Positions 24,392-33,619 of a stretch of 64,000 nt of DNA are shown piece after piece. Below the pieces are notes generated by a model. That model made no database searches. It saw nothing but the letters and a program-made list of their open reading frames with translations, and was not told the DNA's origin. A program made the translations under genes and the position numbers. How positions within the stretch are numbered: the first letter of the stretch is position 1; each line of letters starts with the position of its first letter. Origin of the DNA: Polynucleobacter sp. JS-JIR-5-A7 (GTDB lineage: Bacteria; Pseudomonadota; Gammaproteobacteria; Burkholderiales; Burkholderiaceae); contig NZ_CP061308.1 in assembly GCF_018687935.1 (NCBI RefSeq), positions 1,730,048-1,794,047 of the forward strand. Reading direction: 5' to 3'.

Positions 24392-24424
24392 AAAAACCCG
24401 CTGCGTTTCACCGTCAGCGGGTTT
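24392..24424 (-). terminator. Rho-independent terminator after rpsU
   Basis: On the minus strand AAACCCGCTG pairs with CAGCGGGTTT and a T run follows. It lies between rpsU and the yqeY-dnaG part, so it probably limits read-through and lets rpsU be expressed far above the primase. Confidence 0.75.
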
Positions 24425-24458
24425 CAAAGCTTCTCGGTGAAGAGAGCTTTAAATTCTA

Positions 24459-24671
24459 TTAGTAAAGCTTCTTCGGCAACATTTGGCTGCGAATACGCTT
24501 GTAATGGCGTTTAGCAGCGGCAGCCTTTTTACGCTTACGCTCAGCCGTTGGCTTCTCGTAAAACTCGCGGGCACGCAAGTCTGTCAAAAGACCATTTTTT
24601 TCAATGGTGCGCTTGAAACGGCGCAATGCCACTTCAAATGGTTCGTTTTCGCGGAGGCGGACTGTAGTCAT
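24459..24671 (-). CDS. rpsU: 30S ribosomal protein S21
   Basis: A 70-residue basic protein with the S21 signatures ENEPFEVALRRFKRTIEK and RKKAAAAKRHYKR. It binds near the 3' end of 16S rRNA and helps initiation. It is the first gene of the rpsU-yqeY-dnaG-rpoD cluster and is divergent from tsaD across 77 bp. Confidence 0.97.
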   Translation of the reverse strand: MTTVRLRENEPFEVALRRFKRTIEKNGLLTDLRAREFYEKPTAERKRKKAAAAKRHYKRIRSQMLPKKLY

Positions 24672-24748
24672 ACTTATTTAACTCGTATATGCTCGATAAA
24701 TATCGAAAAATTAACTGAATTGCGATTCTAGCACGACCAAACCAAAAA

Positions 24749-25822
24749 ATGATTGTTTTAGGAATAGAAACTTCTTGTGATGAAACCGGGGTGGCTTTAT
24801 ACAACACCACCCCCTGGGAAGAGGGCAAACCTGCATTCCAAGGCATTCTGGGGCAGGGTTTGCACTCTCAGATCGCCATGCACCGAGATTACGGGGGCGT
24901 TGTCCCAGAGTTAGCCTCTCGAGACCATATTCGCCGGGTTTTACCCCTTTTAGACCAATCTTTGACCCAATCTGGCCTGAAATTAGCCGACATTGATGCG
25001 GTTGCTTTCACTCAAGGTCCGGGTCTAGCAGGCGCCCTACTGGTTGGCAGTGCCTTCGCCAAATCCCTCGCCCAAGGCCTCCATTTGCCCTCGATCGGGA
25101 TTCATCACCTCGAAGGACACCTACTTTCGCCACTTTTGGGCCAAACTGCACCCCAATTTCCCTTTATCGCTCTCCTAGTTTCTGGTGGACATACCCAACT
25201 CATGAAAGTCTCTGGCATTGGCCAATACGAACTTTTAGGTGAAACCTTAGACGATGCCGCGGGTGAAGCTTTTGATAAAACTGCCAAATTATTAGGTCTT
25301 GATTACCCCGGTGGTGCAGCTATTTCTAAACTCGCAGAACAGGGTCGCGTCGGAATATTTGATTTACCAAAACCGATGCTGCACTCTGGTGACTTGGATT
25401 TCTCATTCTCGGGATTGAAAACTGCAGTTCTGAATCAAGTCAAAAAGTTTGAAGAGAAAAAAGTATCTGATCCTACTAAGGTTGCACAATTTCATGCGGA
25501 TCTTGCGAGAAGCTTTGTCGATGCCATCGTTGCGGTCTTAGTCAGTAAATCTGAAAAAGCACTGAAACAAACTGGCTGTCAGAATTTAGTACTTGCTGGC
25601 GGTGTTGGTGCCAACTTGCAATTGCGTGGCGCTTTAAATGAGAAGGCTACACGTCAAGGTTTTGAGGTGCACTACCCACCACTAGAGTTGTGTACCGATA
25701 ACGGCGTGATGATTGCTTTTGCTGGTGCACTACGCATGCTTGCCAAAAATAATGGCTCCACAACTTCTGGAGCCTTTGATATCAAACCCCGTTGGGATTT
25801 GCAAAGCAATAATTTGGTTTAG
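24749..25822 (+). CDS. tsaD: tRNA N6-adenosine threonylcarbamoyltransferase
   Basis: A 357-residue TsaD of the ASKHA fold. It transfers the threonylcarbamoyl group to A37 of ANN-decoding tRNAs, together with TsaB, TsaE and TsaC. It has the N-terminal GIETSCDETGVALY, the metal-binding HHLEGH near residues 112-117, SGGHTQL and the C-terminal TDNGVMIAFAG. Its divergent neighbour rpsU is the usual one in proteobacteria. Confidence 0.97.
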   Translation: MIVLGIETSCDETGVALYNTTPWEEGKPAFQGILGQGLHSQIAMHRDYGGVVPELASRDHIRRVLPLLDQSLTQSGLKLADIDAVAFTQGPGLAGALLVGSAFAKSLAQGLHLPSIGIHHLEGHLLSPLLGQTAPQFPFIALLVSGGHTQLMKVSGIGQYELLGETLDDAAGEAFDKTAKLLGLDYPGGAAISKLAEQGRVGIFDLPKPMLHSGDLDFSFSGLKTAVLNQVKKFEEKKVSDPTKVAQFHADLARSFVDAIVAVLVSKSEKALKQTGCQNLVLAGGVGANLQLRGALNEKATRQGFEVHYPPLELCTDNGVMIAFAGALRMLAKNNGSTTSGAFDIKPRWDLQSNNLV

Positions 25823-25828
25823 CTTGCT

Positions 25829-26665
25829 TTACTTCTTATGACTGATACGAGCAAATGCACTGTGATTGTGGATGGACTCAAAGTTCTCAGCCTCAACTAC
25901 AAAAGACTGGATACGCTGATCTGCCTTAAGATTGCCAGCTACATCACGCACTAAGTCTTCAACGAATTTAGGATTACTGTAGGAATGCTCAGTCACCCAC
26001 TTCTCGTCAGGGCGCTTAAGTAAACCCCAGAGTTCACTAGATGCCTCGCTCTCGGCAGCGGCAACTAAATCTTCTACAGTCATCTGTGTTTTGGAATCCA
26101 ATGTCACCGTCATCGTGACATGTGAGCGCTGATTGTGCGCACCAAACTCCGAGATCTCTTTTGAGCAAGGGCATAAACTCATCACAGGTACTTGTGCGCG
26201 TAGAACTAATTCAATATCGGTACCACTAGCTGTAGGTTGCGTATTTTGTTTGGCAGTGGCCATCCAAGTGACTTCGTAATCCATCAAGCTTTCGACACCA
26301 GAAACGGGCGCTGCTTTTTTAACGAAGTGGGTGTAAGTAAATTGCACATGGCCTTCTTTAGCATCTAACAAAGGCAACATCTCTTTTACGAGTGCGACAA
26401 CCGTAGTGCTATCGACTGCCGCATCTTGCTTTTGCAAGAGCGCCATGAAACGAGACATGTGCGTGCCCTTGACATGCGCAGGTAATGCCACATCCATCTC
26501 AAAAGTACCAACCGATGGAAAGTTGCCAGTCTTGCTGCGAATCATCAGTGGATGACGTACACCCCGAATACCGACTTGCTCAATGGGCAACGCGCGCACA
26601 TCCAAAGTGGATTGCACATCAGGCATTGCACTAGCTTTCAGAAAGGCGGGGTTCATGTCATTCAT
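25829..26665 (-). CDS. folE2: GTP cyclohydrolase I, type IB
   Basis: A FolE2 of about 278 residues, converting GTP to dihydroneopterin triphosphate for folate synthesis. The conserved metal-site segment LCPCSKEISEFGAHNQRS and the C-terminal ESIHNHSAFARI are present. Type IB enzymes can work with metals other than zinc. The frame is open to a TTG at 26683; the ATG at 26665 is the better start. It follows dxs by 25 bp on the same strand and may share its transcript. It converges with tsaD. Confidence 0.95.
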   Translation of the reverse strand: MNDMNPAFLKASAMPDVQSTLDVRALPIEQVGIRGVRHPLMIRSKTGNFPSVGTFEMDVALPAHVKGTHMSRFMALLQKQDAAVDSTTVVALVKEMLPLLDAKEGHVQFTYTHFVKKAAPVSGVESLMDYEVTWMATAKQNTQPTASGTDIELVLRAQVPVMSLCPCSKEISEFGAHNQRSHVTMTVTLDSKTQMTVEDLVAAAESEASSELWGLLKRPDEKWVTEHSYSNPKFVEDLVRDVAGNLKADQRIQSFVVEAENFESIHNHSAFARISHKK

Positions 26666-26690
26666 GACTCTATTTTCAAGCAAAACGGGC

Positions 26691-28592
26691 TTATTTGCCT
26701 GAAATTGCTGAATTTGCCATTAATACCGCAGGAAAACGCTTTTTAATAGAGTTTGTAATACCCTCAACATCCAAGCCACACTTAGTCATGAGCAGCTGAT
26801 AGTCGCCATGTTCAATAAATTCATCAGGAAGACCTAACTGCAATAGGGGCTTGTTAATCCCGAGTGAGGAGAGCGCCTCCAAGCAAGCGCCGCCAGCGCC
26901 GCCAGCAATGGCGCCATCTTCAATGGTGACTAGATAATCATGATCGGCCGCTAATGATTTGATGAGATCAATATCGAGTGGCTTTACAAAACGCATATTG
27001 GCAACAGTCGCATCGAAACCTTCAGCTGCTTCTAATGCGGCATACAACAAAGTGCCAAATGCCAAGATCGCCACACGCTGTCCAGCGGGTGCGTTCGATT
27101 TACGACGAATCTCACCCTTACCCAAAGGCAAAGTACGCAGCTCTGTTGAAGGAATAGTGCCAACACCTGAACCACGCGGGTAACGCACGGCACTAGGGTG
27201 AGCTTGATGATATGCAGTCGTCAATAAATCGCGGCACTCTGCTTCGTCTGCTGGCGTCATCACCAACATATTTGGAATACAACGCAAGAATGGAATGTCA
27301 TACGCACCGGCATGTGTTGCGCCATCAGCACCCACTAAACCTGCGCGATCGAGTGCAAATAAGACTGGCAAATCTTGCAGAGCAACGTCATGAATCAATT
27401 GATCGTAGGCGCGTTGCAAGAAAGTGGAATAGATCGCCACCACTGGCTTCATGCCTTCGCAGGCCATACCTGCTGCAAAAGTCACTGCATGTTGTTCAGC
27501 AATACCAACGTCGTAATAGCGTTTAGGAAAAGTCTTTTCAAATTCAACCAGACCAGAGCCTTCCCGCATGGCTGGTGTAATGCCAATCAACAAAGGATCA
27601 GCATGGGCCATATCGCAAAGCCATTCACCAAACACTTGAGTGAATGTTTTCTTGCTAGCAGCAGCTTTCTTGACGCCCTCTTTAGGATTAAATTTGCTTG
27701 GCCCGTGATATAGCACTGGATCAGCCTCAGCCAACTCATAGCCCTGACCTTTTTTAGTCACCACGTGCAAGAACTGTGGGCCATTTCCCTCGAGCGCTAG
27801 GCGGCGTACGTTCTGCAACATGGGAATCAAAGCATCTAAGTCATGACCATCAATCGGGCCAAAGTAGTTAAAGCCAAATTCTTGGAAGATGGTTGATGGT
27901 GAGACCATGCCCTTGGCATGATCTTCCAGGCGTTTAGCAAACTCGCGCAGTGGGGGTGCGATCGATAGCACGCTATCAATTCCTTTTTTGGTTGCTGAGT
28001 AAATATTGCCACTGAGCAATCTGGCAAGGTGACGATTAAGCGCACCCACTGCTGGTGAGATCGACATATCGTTGTCATTTAAAATCACCACAAGGGGCAA
28101 ATCGTCATACACACCCGCATTATTCATTGCTTCAAAAGCCATGCCGCCCGTCATCGCACTATCACCCATCACAGCAACTGCAACTTGGCGTTCACCCTTG
28201 GTTTGAAAAGCACGTGCCATACCCATTGCTGCAGAAATACTAGTCGATGAGTGGCCAGTACCAAAAGCATCAAACTCGCTTTCAGCACGCTGAGGAAATC
28301 CTGACAATCCTTTGAATTGACGCAGAGTACTCATGCGCTCTCGACGACCAGTCAAAATTTTGTGCGGATAGCTTTGATGACCTACGTCCCAAACGATGCG
28401 ATCGCGCGGCGTATCAAATACGTAATGCAAGGCAATCGATAACTCTACTGTGCCCAAGTTAGAAGACAAGTGTCCACCAGTTTTGGAAACGGATTCCAAA
28501 ACAAATTGGCGTAACTCATCGGCAAGAGCAGGCAGCTCTTCGCGAGAAAGTGTTTTTAAATCGTCAGGAGAATTAACGGAATGCAAAGTCAT
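26691..28592 (-). CDS. dxs: 1-deoxy-D-xylulose-5-phosphate synthase
   Basis: A 633-residue Dxs that condenses pyruvate and glyceraldehyde 3-phosphate with thiamine diphosphate, the first step of the MEP isoprenoid pathway. It has GHQSYPHKILTGRR, GTGHSSTSISAAMG, the thiamine motif GDSAMTGG...NDN and the transketolase glutamate in IAEQHAVTFAAGMA. It is directly downstream of ispA (15 bp), so the two isoprenoid genes and xseB form an operon. Confidence 0.97.
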   Translation of the reverse strand: MTLHSVNSPDDLKTLSREELPALADELRQFVLESVSKTGGHLSSNLGTVELSIALHYVFDTPRDRIVWDVGHQSYPHKILTGRRERMSTLRQFKGLSGFPQRAESEFDAFGTGHSSTSISAAMGMARAFQTKGERQVAVAVMGDSAMTGGMAFEAMNNAGVYDDLPLVVILNDNDMSISPAVGALNRHLARLLSGNIYSATKKGIDSVLSIAPPLREFAKRLEDHAKGMVSPSTIFQEFGFNYFGPIDGHDLDALIPMLQNVRRLALEGNGPQFLHVVTKKGQGYELAEADPVLYHGPSKFNPKEGVKKAAASKKTFTQVFGEWLCDMAHADPLLIGITPAMREGSGLVEFEKTFPKRYYDVGIAEQHAVTFAAGMACEGMKPVVAIYSTFLQRAYDQLIHDVALQDLPVLFALDRAGLVGADGATHAGAYDIPFLRCIPNMLVMTPADEAECRDLLTTAYHQAHPSAVRYPRGSGVGTIPSTELRTLPLGKGEIRRKSNAPAGQRVAILAFGTLLYAALEAAEGFDATVANMRFVKPLDIDLIKSLAADHDYLVTIEDGAIAGGAGGACLEALSSLGINKPLLQLGLPDEFIEHGDYQLLMTKCGLDVEGITNSIKKRFPAVLMANSAISGK

Positions 28593-28607
28593 CGAATCTA
28601 GTTTGTC

Positions 28608-29510
28608 TCATTTGCCTCTATTGACAACCAATAGGGCTAAATCTTTTAAGGCCTGCGCTTGATCACCAAAACCATCCAAACTACTGATGGCGGTTTCTTG
28701 CAATTCTTTCGCCTGTTTCTGTGCATAGTCTAAACCCATCAAGGTCACATAGGTTGGCTTGTCATTGGCTGCATCTTTACCAGCAGTTTTTCCAAGAGTT
28801 TGACTATCAGCCGTAGCATCCAGCACATCATCCACAATTTGGAAAGCCAAACCCAGGGCTTTTGAGTATTTTTGGAGTTGGGCCAATTGATTTGCATTGA
28901 GATCGGCAGCAATGCCACCGAGTTCTACCGCACAAGAAAGCAAAGCACCGGTTTTCATGGCATGCATTTGTTGTAAACCTGCCAGATCTAATTTCTTACC
29001 AACGCTCTCTAAGTCAATAGCTTGACCACCCGCCATACCGCGCGAACCAGAGGCTGCAGCTAAGACACTGATCATGCGTAAACGATTATTCATATCGCAC
29101 TGGGCGGTAGCCAGAATTTCAAATGCGCGGGTTTGCAAAGCATCGCCCACTAACAATGCAGTTGCTTCATCAAAGGCTTTGTGTACTGTTGGTCTACCGC
29201 GGCGCAAGTCATCATCATCCATGCAAGGCAAGTCATCGTGCACTAATGAATATGCATGAATACATTCGATCGCTACTGCTGCAGCATCTAATGCCGCATT
29301 CTTTTCCTGGGAAAATTGATCACCCAGTTCACCTGCCGCATAAACCAATAGAGGACGAATCCGTTTGCCGCCACCTTGTGCTGCATAACGCATGGCTTCA
29401 TGTAAACGCTGAGGCGTTACCTGCGCAGAATCAAGCAAACGATCTAAGGCAGATTCAGTGCGTTCAGAGTGAGCGGCAATCCACGCCTGAAATTGAAAAG
29501 GAGTACCCAA
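28608..29510 (-). CDS. ispA: Farnesyl/geranyl diphosphate synthase
   Basis: A 300-residue polyprenyl synthase with both aspartate-rich motifs: DDLPCMDDDDLRRG (first DDxxD) and FQIVDDVLD (second). It makes the farnesyl diphosphate used for quinones and undecaprenyl phosphate. The start is a TTG placed directly after the TAA of xseB, with GAGG inside the xseB end acting as ribosome site, which implies translational coupling. Confidence 0.95.
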   Translation of the reverse strand: MGTPFQFQAWIAAHSERTESALDRLLDSAQVTPQRLHEAMRYAAQGGGKRIRPLLVYAAGELGDQFSQEKNAALDAAAVAIECIHAYSLVHDDLPCMDDDDLRRGRPTVHKAFDEATALLVGDALQTRAFEILATAQCDMNNRLRMISVLAAASGSRGMAGGQAIDLESVGKKLDLAGLQQMHAMKTGALLSCAVELGGIAADLNANQLAQLQKYSKALGLAFQIVDDVLDATADSQTLGKTAGKDAANDKPTYVTLMGLDYAQKQAKELQETAISSLDGFGDQAQALKDLALLVVNRGK

Positions 29511-29744
29511 TTAAGCCTCGAACACTCTCACTTGCTGTTCGACTTGCGCAAGAACCCCTTGGCAATGTTTCAGCAAAGCTGCGCCCCGTTGATAGGCCAA
29601 TAAAGTCTCTTCTAGAGAAAATTTGCCAGACTCCATGTCAAAAATGAGCTTTTCAAGCTCTTTTACAGCTTGCTCATAGCGCAGATCTGGGTCGATTTGG
29701 ATCTCAAGACCTGGTTTTTGACTCTCTGATTTCTTGGCTGGCAT
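29511..29744 (-). CDS. xseB: Exodeoxyribonuclease VII small subunit
   Basis: A 77-residue XseB with the family pattern YEQAVKELEKLIFDMESGKFSLEETLLAYQRG in its helical hairpin (I name only its start and end: YEQAV to YQRG). It forms the nuclease with XseA, which is not in this window. It heads the xseB-ispA-dxs operon, a common order in proteobacteria. GGAA precedes the ATG. Confidence 0.93.
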   Translation of the reverse strand: MPAKKSESQKPGLEIQIDPDLRYEQAVKELEKLIFDMESGKFSLEETLLAYQRGAALLKHCQGVLAQVEQQVRVFEA

Positions 29745-29812
29745 AAGCGGGTTCCTTCATATTTCCGATACGGATTGCCCTCCATATTAAAGCGAGATGC
29801 CCCTCAGATGGG

Positions 29813-29818
29813 TATAAT
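29813..29818 (+). promoter_or_regulatory. Perfect -10 hexamer before the Rieske gene
   Basis: TATAAT at 29813-29818 would start transcription near 29825, giving an 80-nt leader before the Rieske oxygenase ATG at 29906. The -35 region is weak, so an activator may be needed. Confidence 0.4.
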
Positions 29819-29905
29819 CGACCCCTTCCTTTCCAATATCGATCCGTCGATGGTTGGATTGGTTATTCCGCTTAGCTTCGGCTGACGTTTTCGGGGGTGG
29901 GGAGA

Positions 29906-31012
29906 ATGACTAATCTGGCTACCGCGCAGAAGCTTGCGCCGTCCAATCTACAACTGCCGGTTTCGGCATATTTCGATGCTGATTTGTATCAGCAAGAAAT
30001 TGAACTGCTTTTTAAGCAGGGTCCTGGCTATGTTGGCCATGAACTCATGGTGCCTGAAGTGGGCTCCTATCAAACTTTAAGCGCAGAAAATGAAGGTCGC
30101 ATCCTCGTTCGCAATAACGAGAGTGTTGAACTGCTTTCCAATGTTTGCCGGCATCGCCAAGCACTGATGCTCAATGGCAAAGGTAAAACTGAAAATATTG
30201 TTTGCCCCCTGCATCGTTGGACGTACGACTTAGGTGGCAATTTACTGGGTGCACCGCACTTTGAAGATAAGCCTTGTTTAAATCTTGGCAAGTCCCCTTT
30301 GCAAAATTGGCAAGGCCTATTGTTTGAAGGTCCCCGCGATGTGCGCGCTGATCTTGCCAAACTCGGTGTGGCAGACGATCTCCAATTTGATGGCTATCTG
30401 CTCGACCATGTTGAAGTACACGATTGCAATTACAACTGGAAAACTTTCATCGAGGTATATCTCGAGGATTACCACGTGGTGCCGTTTCATCCAGGCTTAG
30501 GCAAGTTTGTTTCATGCGAAGACTTGCATTGGGAATTTGGTGATTGGCATAGCGTACAAACTGTGGGCATTCATAAAGATCTCCAAATCCCGGGATCGCC
30601 AACCTACCGTCATTGGCACGAAGCCGTGCTGCGCCAATTTGACGGCAAAGCACCACGCCATGGGGCGATCTGGCTGACCTACTACCCTAATGTGATGGTG
30701 GAGTGGTACCCAGGTGTTCTGTGCGTTTCTACATTGCATCCGATGGGTGTCAACAAGACTCGAAATATCGTTGAGTTTTACTACCCAGAAGAAATTGCCT
30801 TATTCGAGCGTGAATTTGTGGAGGCCGAACGTGCCGCTTACATGGAGACCTGCATCGAGGATGATGAAATCGCAGAGCGCATGGATCAAGGAAGAGCAGC
30901 ACTACTTGCTCGTGGCATTAATGAGGTTGGTCCTTATCAAAGCCCGATGGAAGATGGCATGCAACATTTTCATGAATGGTACCGTCGCGCTATGAATTTT
31001 CAAGGTGCATAA
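29906..31012 (+). CDS. Rieske non-heme iron oxygenase, alpha-subunit type
   Basis: A protein of about 368 residues. The Rieske [2Fe-2S] ligands are C81, H83, C100 and H103 (CRHR and CPLHRW). The mononuclear iron site follows in LEDYHVVPFHP (two His with a nearby acidic residue). The family oxidises aromatic or aliphatic substrates, choline-like amines or pigments, and the substrate cannot be told. No reductase or ferredoxin gene is adjacent; the flavin reductase at 52.7 kb could serve. ATG at 29906 is chosen over a GTG nine bases upstream because of the G-rich ribosome site. It is divergent from xseB. Confidence 0.88.
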   Translation: MTNLATAQKLAPSNLQLPVSAYFDADLYQQEIELLFKQGPGYVGHELMVPEVGSYQTLSAENEGRILVRNNESVELLSNVCRHRQALMLNGKGKTENIVCPLHRWTYDLGGNLLGAPHFEDKPCLNLGKSPLQNWQGLLFEGPRDVRADLAKLGVADDLQFDGYLLDHVEVHDCNYNWKTFIEVYLEDYHVVPFHPGLGKFVSCEDLHWEFGDWHSVQTVGIHKDLQIPGSPTYRHWHEAVLRQFDGKAPRHGAIWLTYYPNVMVEWYPGVLCVSTLHPMGVNKTRNIVEFYYPEEIALFEREFVEAERAAYMETCIEDDEIAERMDQGRAALLARGINEVGPYQSPMEDGMQHFHEWYRRAMNFQGA

Positions 31013-31064
31013 TCTAAATTAGTAGCTTTCCTCCTTTCCTCGCTACCTCAATATAGGAAACATC

Positions 31065-31895
31065 ATGACTCCTCTAATTACCGCAAACCAGTTAGAAGAA
31101 ATCATCAATAGTGGTGAAGATGTTTTGCTCTGCGACTGCCGCTTTGATTTAACCGATCCAGAGTCAGGCAAGAAAGCGTATGAAGAGAGCCATATTCCTG
31201 GTGCGATTTACGTCGATCTTGATCGCGATATGTCAGGCAATAAAACAGGCAGCAATGGCAGACACCCTTTGCCAAGTCCTGAGGCATGGGCACAAACTAA
31301 AACCCGTTTAGGCATGACTCCCAATACTCTCGTAGTTGCTTATGACAAACAGGGCTCGGTCTATGCCAGCCGCTTGTGGTGGATGCTCAAAGCTACTGGC
31401 CATGCGAAGGTTCAAGTCTTAGATGGCGGTCTTGATGCCTGGAATGGCCCTATGGGCACAGTGCCACGCAAACCTAACCCTGCACCGCAAGCCATTGAGC
31501 CAAGAACCTATGTTGGGCTTGCCTTAGTAGATGAAGTGGTAGCCAACTTACAAACCAAGAAACTTACGGTCATTGATGCGCGAGCTAACGATCGCTTCCA
31601 TGGTCAAAACGAAACTTTAGACCCAATTGCTGGACATATCCCTGGCGCAATCAATCATTTCTTCAAAGGCAATTTATCTGCGACTGCATTTAAACCCGCA
31701 GAGCAACTCTTTAAAGATTTTGTTGAATTACTAGGCCCTGTCAAACCTGCTGAAGTTATTCACCAATGTGGCTCAGGCGTTACTGCATGTCACAACCTTC
31801 TGGCGATGGAAGTCGCTGGTCTCAAAGGCTCTCGCTTATATGCGGGCAGCTGGAGTGAATGGTGTGCTGACCCTAGCAGACCAGTCGAAACTTAA
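31065..31895 (+). CDS. sseA: 3-mercaptopyruvate/thiosulfate sulfurtransferase
   Basis: A 276-residue protein with two rhodanese domains. The second has the active-site loop CGSGVTACHN; the CG[SG]GVTA form is typical of mercaptopyruvate sulfurtransferases. It moves sulfane sulfur to thiols or cyanide. It lies 52 bp after the Rieske gene on the same strand and converges with the ZIP transporter. Confidence 0.92.
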   Translation: MTPLITANQLEEIINSGEDVLLCDCRFDLTDPESGKKAYEESHIPGAIYVDLDRDMSGNKTGSNGRHPLPSPEAWAQTKTRLGMTPNTLVVAYDKQGSVYASRLWWMLKATGHAKVQVLDGGLDAWNGPMGTVPRKPNPAPQAIEPRTYVGLALVDEVVANLQTKKLTVIDARANDRFHGQNETLDPIAGHIPGAINHFFKGNLSATAFKPAEQLFKDFVELLGPVKPAEVIHQCGSGVTACHNLLAMEVAGLKGSRLYAGSWSEWCADPSRPVET

Positions 31896-31910
31896 AAACA
31901 AACTTTTGAA

Positions 31911-32684
31911 TTAGTGCAGGAGCGAGAGTAGGATCACAAATCCTACGCCGCAGGCAATCAACACTGTTTGACGCAGTGACTCAGCCCAGTGTGGGCGACG
32001 GTGCATTTGCGGAATTAAATCACTCACCGCAATGTAAATAAAACTGCTTGAAGCAATCACGAGCAAATACGGCATCGCTGCATGCGCTTTCTCTAAAAAG
32101 AAGTAGGCCAATACCCCGCCCACTACAGCTGACAGACCACAGATGAAGTTGTAGAGCAAGGCGCGAGTGCGCGAGAAACCTGCATTGAGAAGCACAATGA
32201 AGTCACCAATCTCTTGTGGAATCTCGTGAGCAATGATGGCGATCGCCGTAAAGATACCCACTTGATAGTCGGCCATAAAAGCAGCGGCAATCAAAATGCC
32301 GTCCACAAAGTTATGAATACCATCACCTACCAAAATCATCCAACCACTGCGCCCTGCATTCTCCGCATCATGACCGTCATGATGGTGATGACCATCACCT
32401 TCGTGATGATGGTCATGGCGCAACAAGGCAATTTTTTCTAGCAAGAAAAATCCTAATAATCCCGCCAACAAAGTCGCAAATAAGTACTGGGGGTTAGTAC
32501 CCTGCATATTGAATGCTTCGGGTAACGAGTGCAAGAGCGCTGTGGCCAGCAGAATACCAACCGACAAGCTGACCATGTTATTGACCATCTTCGACAGCAG
32601 CGCGATTGAAAAACTGGCGGCGACCAAAACGCTAGCAGTACCTGCTAATGCTGTCACCAAAAGAATACTTTGAAGAACCGTCAT
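31911..32684 (-). CDS. ZIP family divalent metal transporter
   Basis: A 257-residue inner-membrane protein with about eight membrane segments. It has the ZIP metal-path motif GDGIHNFVDGILIAAAF and IAHEIPQEIGDF. A cytoplasmic loop (about 88-110) is strikingly His/Asp-rich (RHDHHHEGDGHHHHDGHD), which suggests zinc sensing or buffering. It lies seven bases after the dienelactone hydrolase-like gene on the same strand. Zinc or iron import is likely. Confidence 0.92.
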   Translation of the reverse strand: MTVLQSILLVTALAGTASVLVAASFSIALLSKMVNNMVSLSVGILLATALLHSLPEAFNMQGTNPQYLFATLLAGLLGFFLLEKIALLRHDHHHEGDGHHHHDGHDAENAGRSGWMILVGDGIHNFVDGILIAAAFMADYQVGIFTAIAIIAHEIPQEIGDFIVLLNAGFSRTRALLYNFICGLSAVVGGVLAYFFLEKAHAAMPYLLVIASSSFIYIAVSDLIPQMHRRPHWAESLRQTVLIACGVGFVILLSLLH

Positions 32685-32690
32685 CGAGAG

Positions 32691-33587
32691 TTACGCTACA
32701 CCCATTTTCTTAAACCAAGCAAGACATTTCTCCCAACCATCTTTAGCAGGGCCTTCGCGATAGGTTGCGCGATAGTCAGCATGGAAGGCATGAGGGGTAT
32801 CGGGATATACCTCAATCAGAGAGGCTTTTGCCGCAGGATTTTTCGGTGCTGCTTGCGCAAGTGCTGCACGCATTTGCTCAACACTCTCCAAAGAGATGCC
32901 AGTATCAGCGCCACCATACAGGCCTAGTACTGGGGCTTTTAAATCTGCAGCTAAATCGACTGGATGACGTGGGCTATTTTCAGTTTTTTCACCAATCACT
33001 CTTCCATACCAAGCCACACCTGCCTTGACTTGCGGCAGAGTTGCAGATAGCCAAGTGATGCGCCCACCCCAGCAAAAACCAGTTACACCGACTCGCTTCA
33101 GATCACCACCATTTTTGCCAGCCCATACCAAGGCAGCCTGCAAATCATTTAAGACTTGAGCATCGGGTGTCTTGGCCACAATGTTTGCCTGAATTTCAGC
33201 AATGGTGCCGTAAGTATTAGGATCTCCTGCGCGCGTAAAAAACTCAGGGGCAATCGCGAGATATCCAAGCTTTGCAAAACGACGTGTGACGTCAGCGATG
33301 TATTCATGAACACCAAAAATTTCACTCACTACGATGATGATCGGCAAATTACCTTTTGCATTTTCTGGACGAGAAACATAAGCAGGTAGCTGGAAGTTAC
33401 CGATAGGAATCATTTGCTCGCCTGCTTTGAGACCCTTAAAGTCGGTCTCAATGGCGGCCGCCATCACAGGATCAGAGGCAACTACAAAGCCAACACCCAG
33501 TGTAGTGACAGCACCACGTAATGCGGTAGCGCCGGCGACCGAGGTTTTCATAAAATTTCTTCTACTATTCAGTGTCTTATTGCTCAT
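32691..33587 (-). CDS. Dienelactone hydrolase family protein, Tat-exported
   Basis: A 298-residue alpha/beta hydrolase. The N-terminus has a twin-arginine signal (SRRNFMK followed by a hydrophobic stretch and an AAA cleavage region), so it is probably folded in the cytoplasm and exported to the periplasm. The catalytic triad is visible: the nucleophile cysteine in GFCWGG, the aspartate in YGGADTG and the histidine in PDTPHAF. Dienelactone hydrolases act on lactone rings; the natural substrate here is open. Confidence 0.93.
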   Translation of the reverse strand: MSNKTLNSRRNFMKTSVAGATALRGAVTTLGVGFVVASDPVMAAAIETDFKGLKAGEQMIPIGNFQLPAYVSRPENAKGNLPIIIVVSEIFGVHEYIADVTRRFAKLGYLAIAPEFFTRAGDPNTYGTIAEIQANIVAKTPDAQVLNDLQAALVWAGKNGGDLKRVGVTGFCWGGRITWLSATLPQVKAGVAWYGRVIGEKTENSPRHPVDLAADLKAPVLGLYGGADTGISLESVEQMRAALAQAAPKNPAAKASLIEVYPDTPHAFHADYRATYREGPAKDGWEKCLAWFKKMGVA

Positions 33588-33619
33588 CGTGTTTATCTCC
33601 TAGCTATTTACTAACGCTA

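Noticed and set aside
24749..24846. Minus-strand frame upstream of rpsU (24634-24846)
   Set aside because: It overlaps the well-supported start of tsaD and the promoter region, with no homology I recognise.
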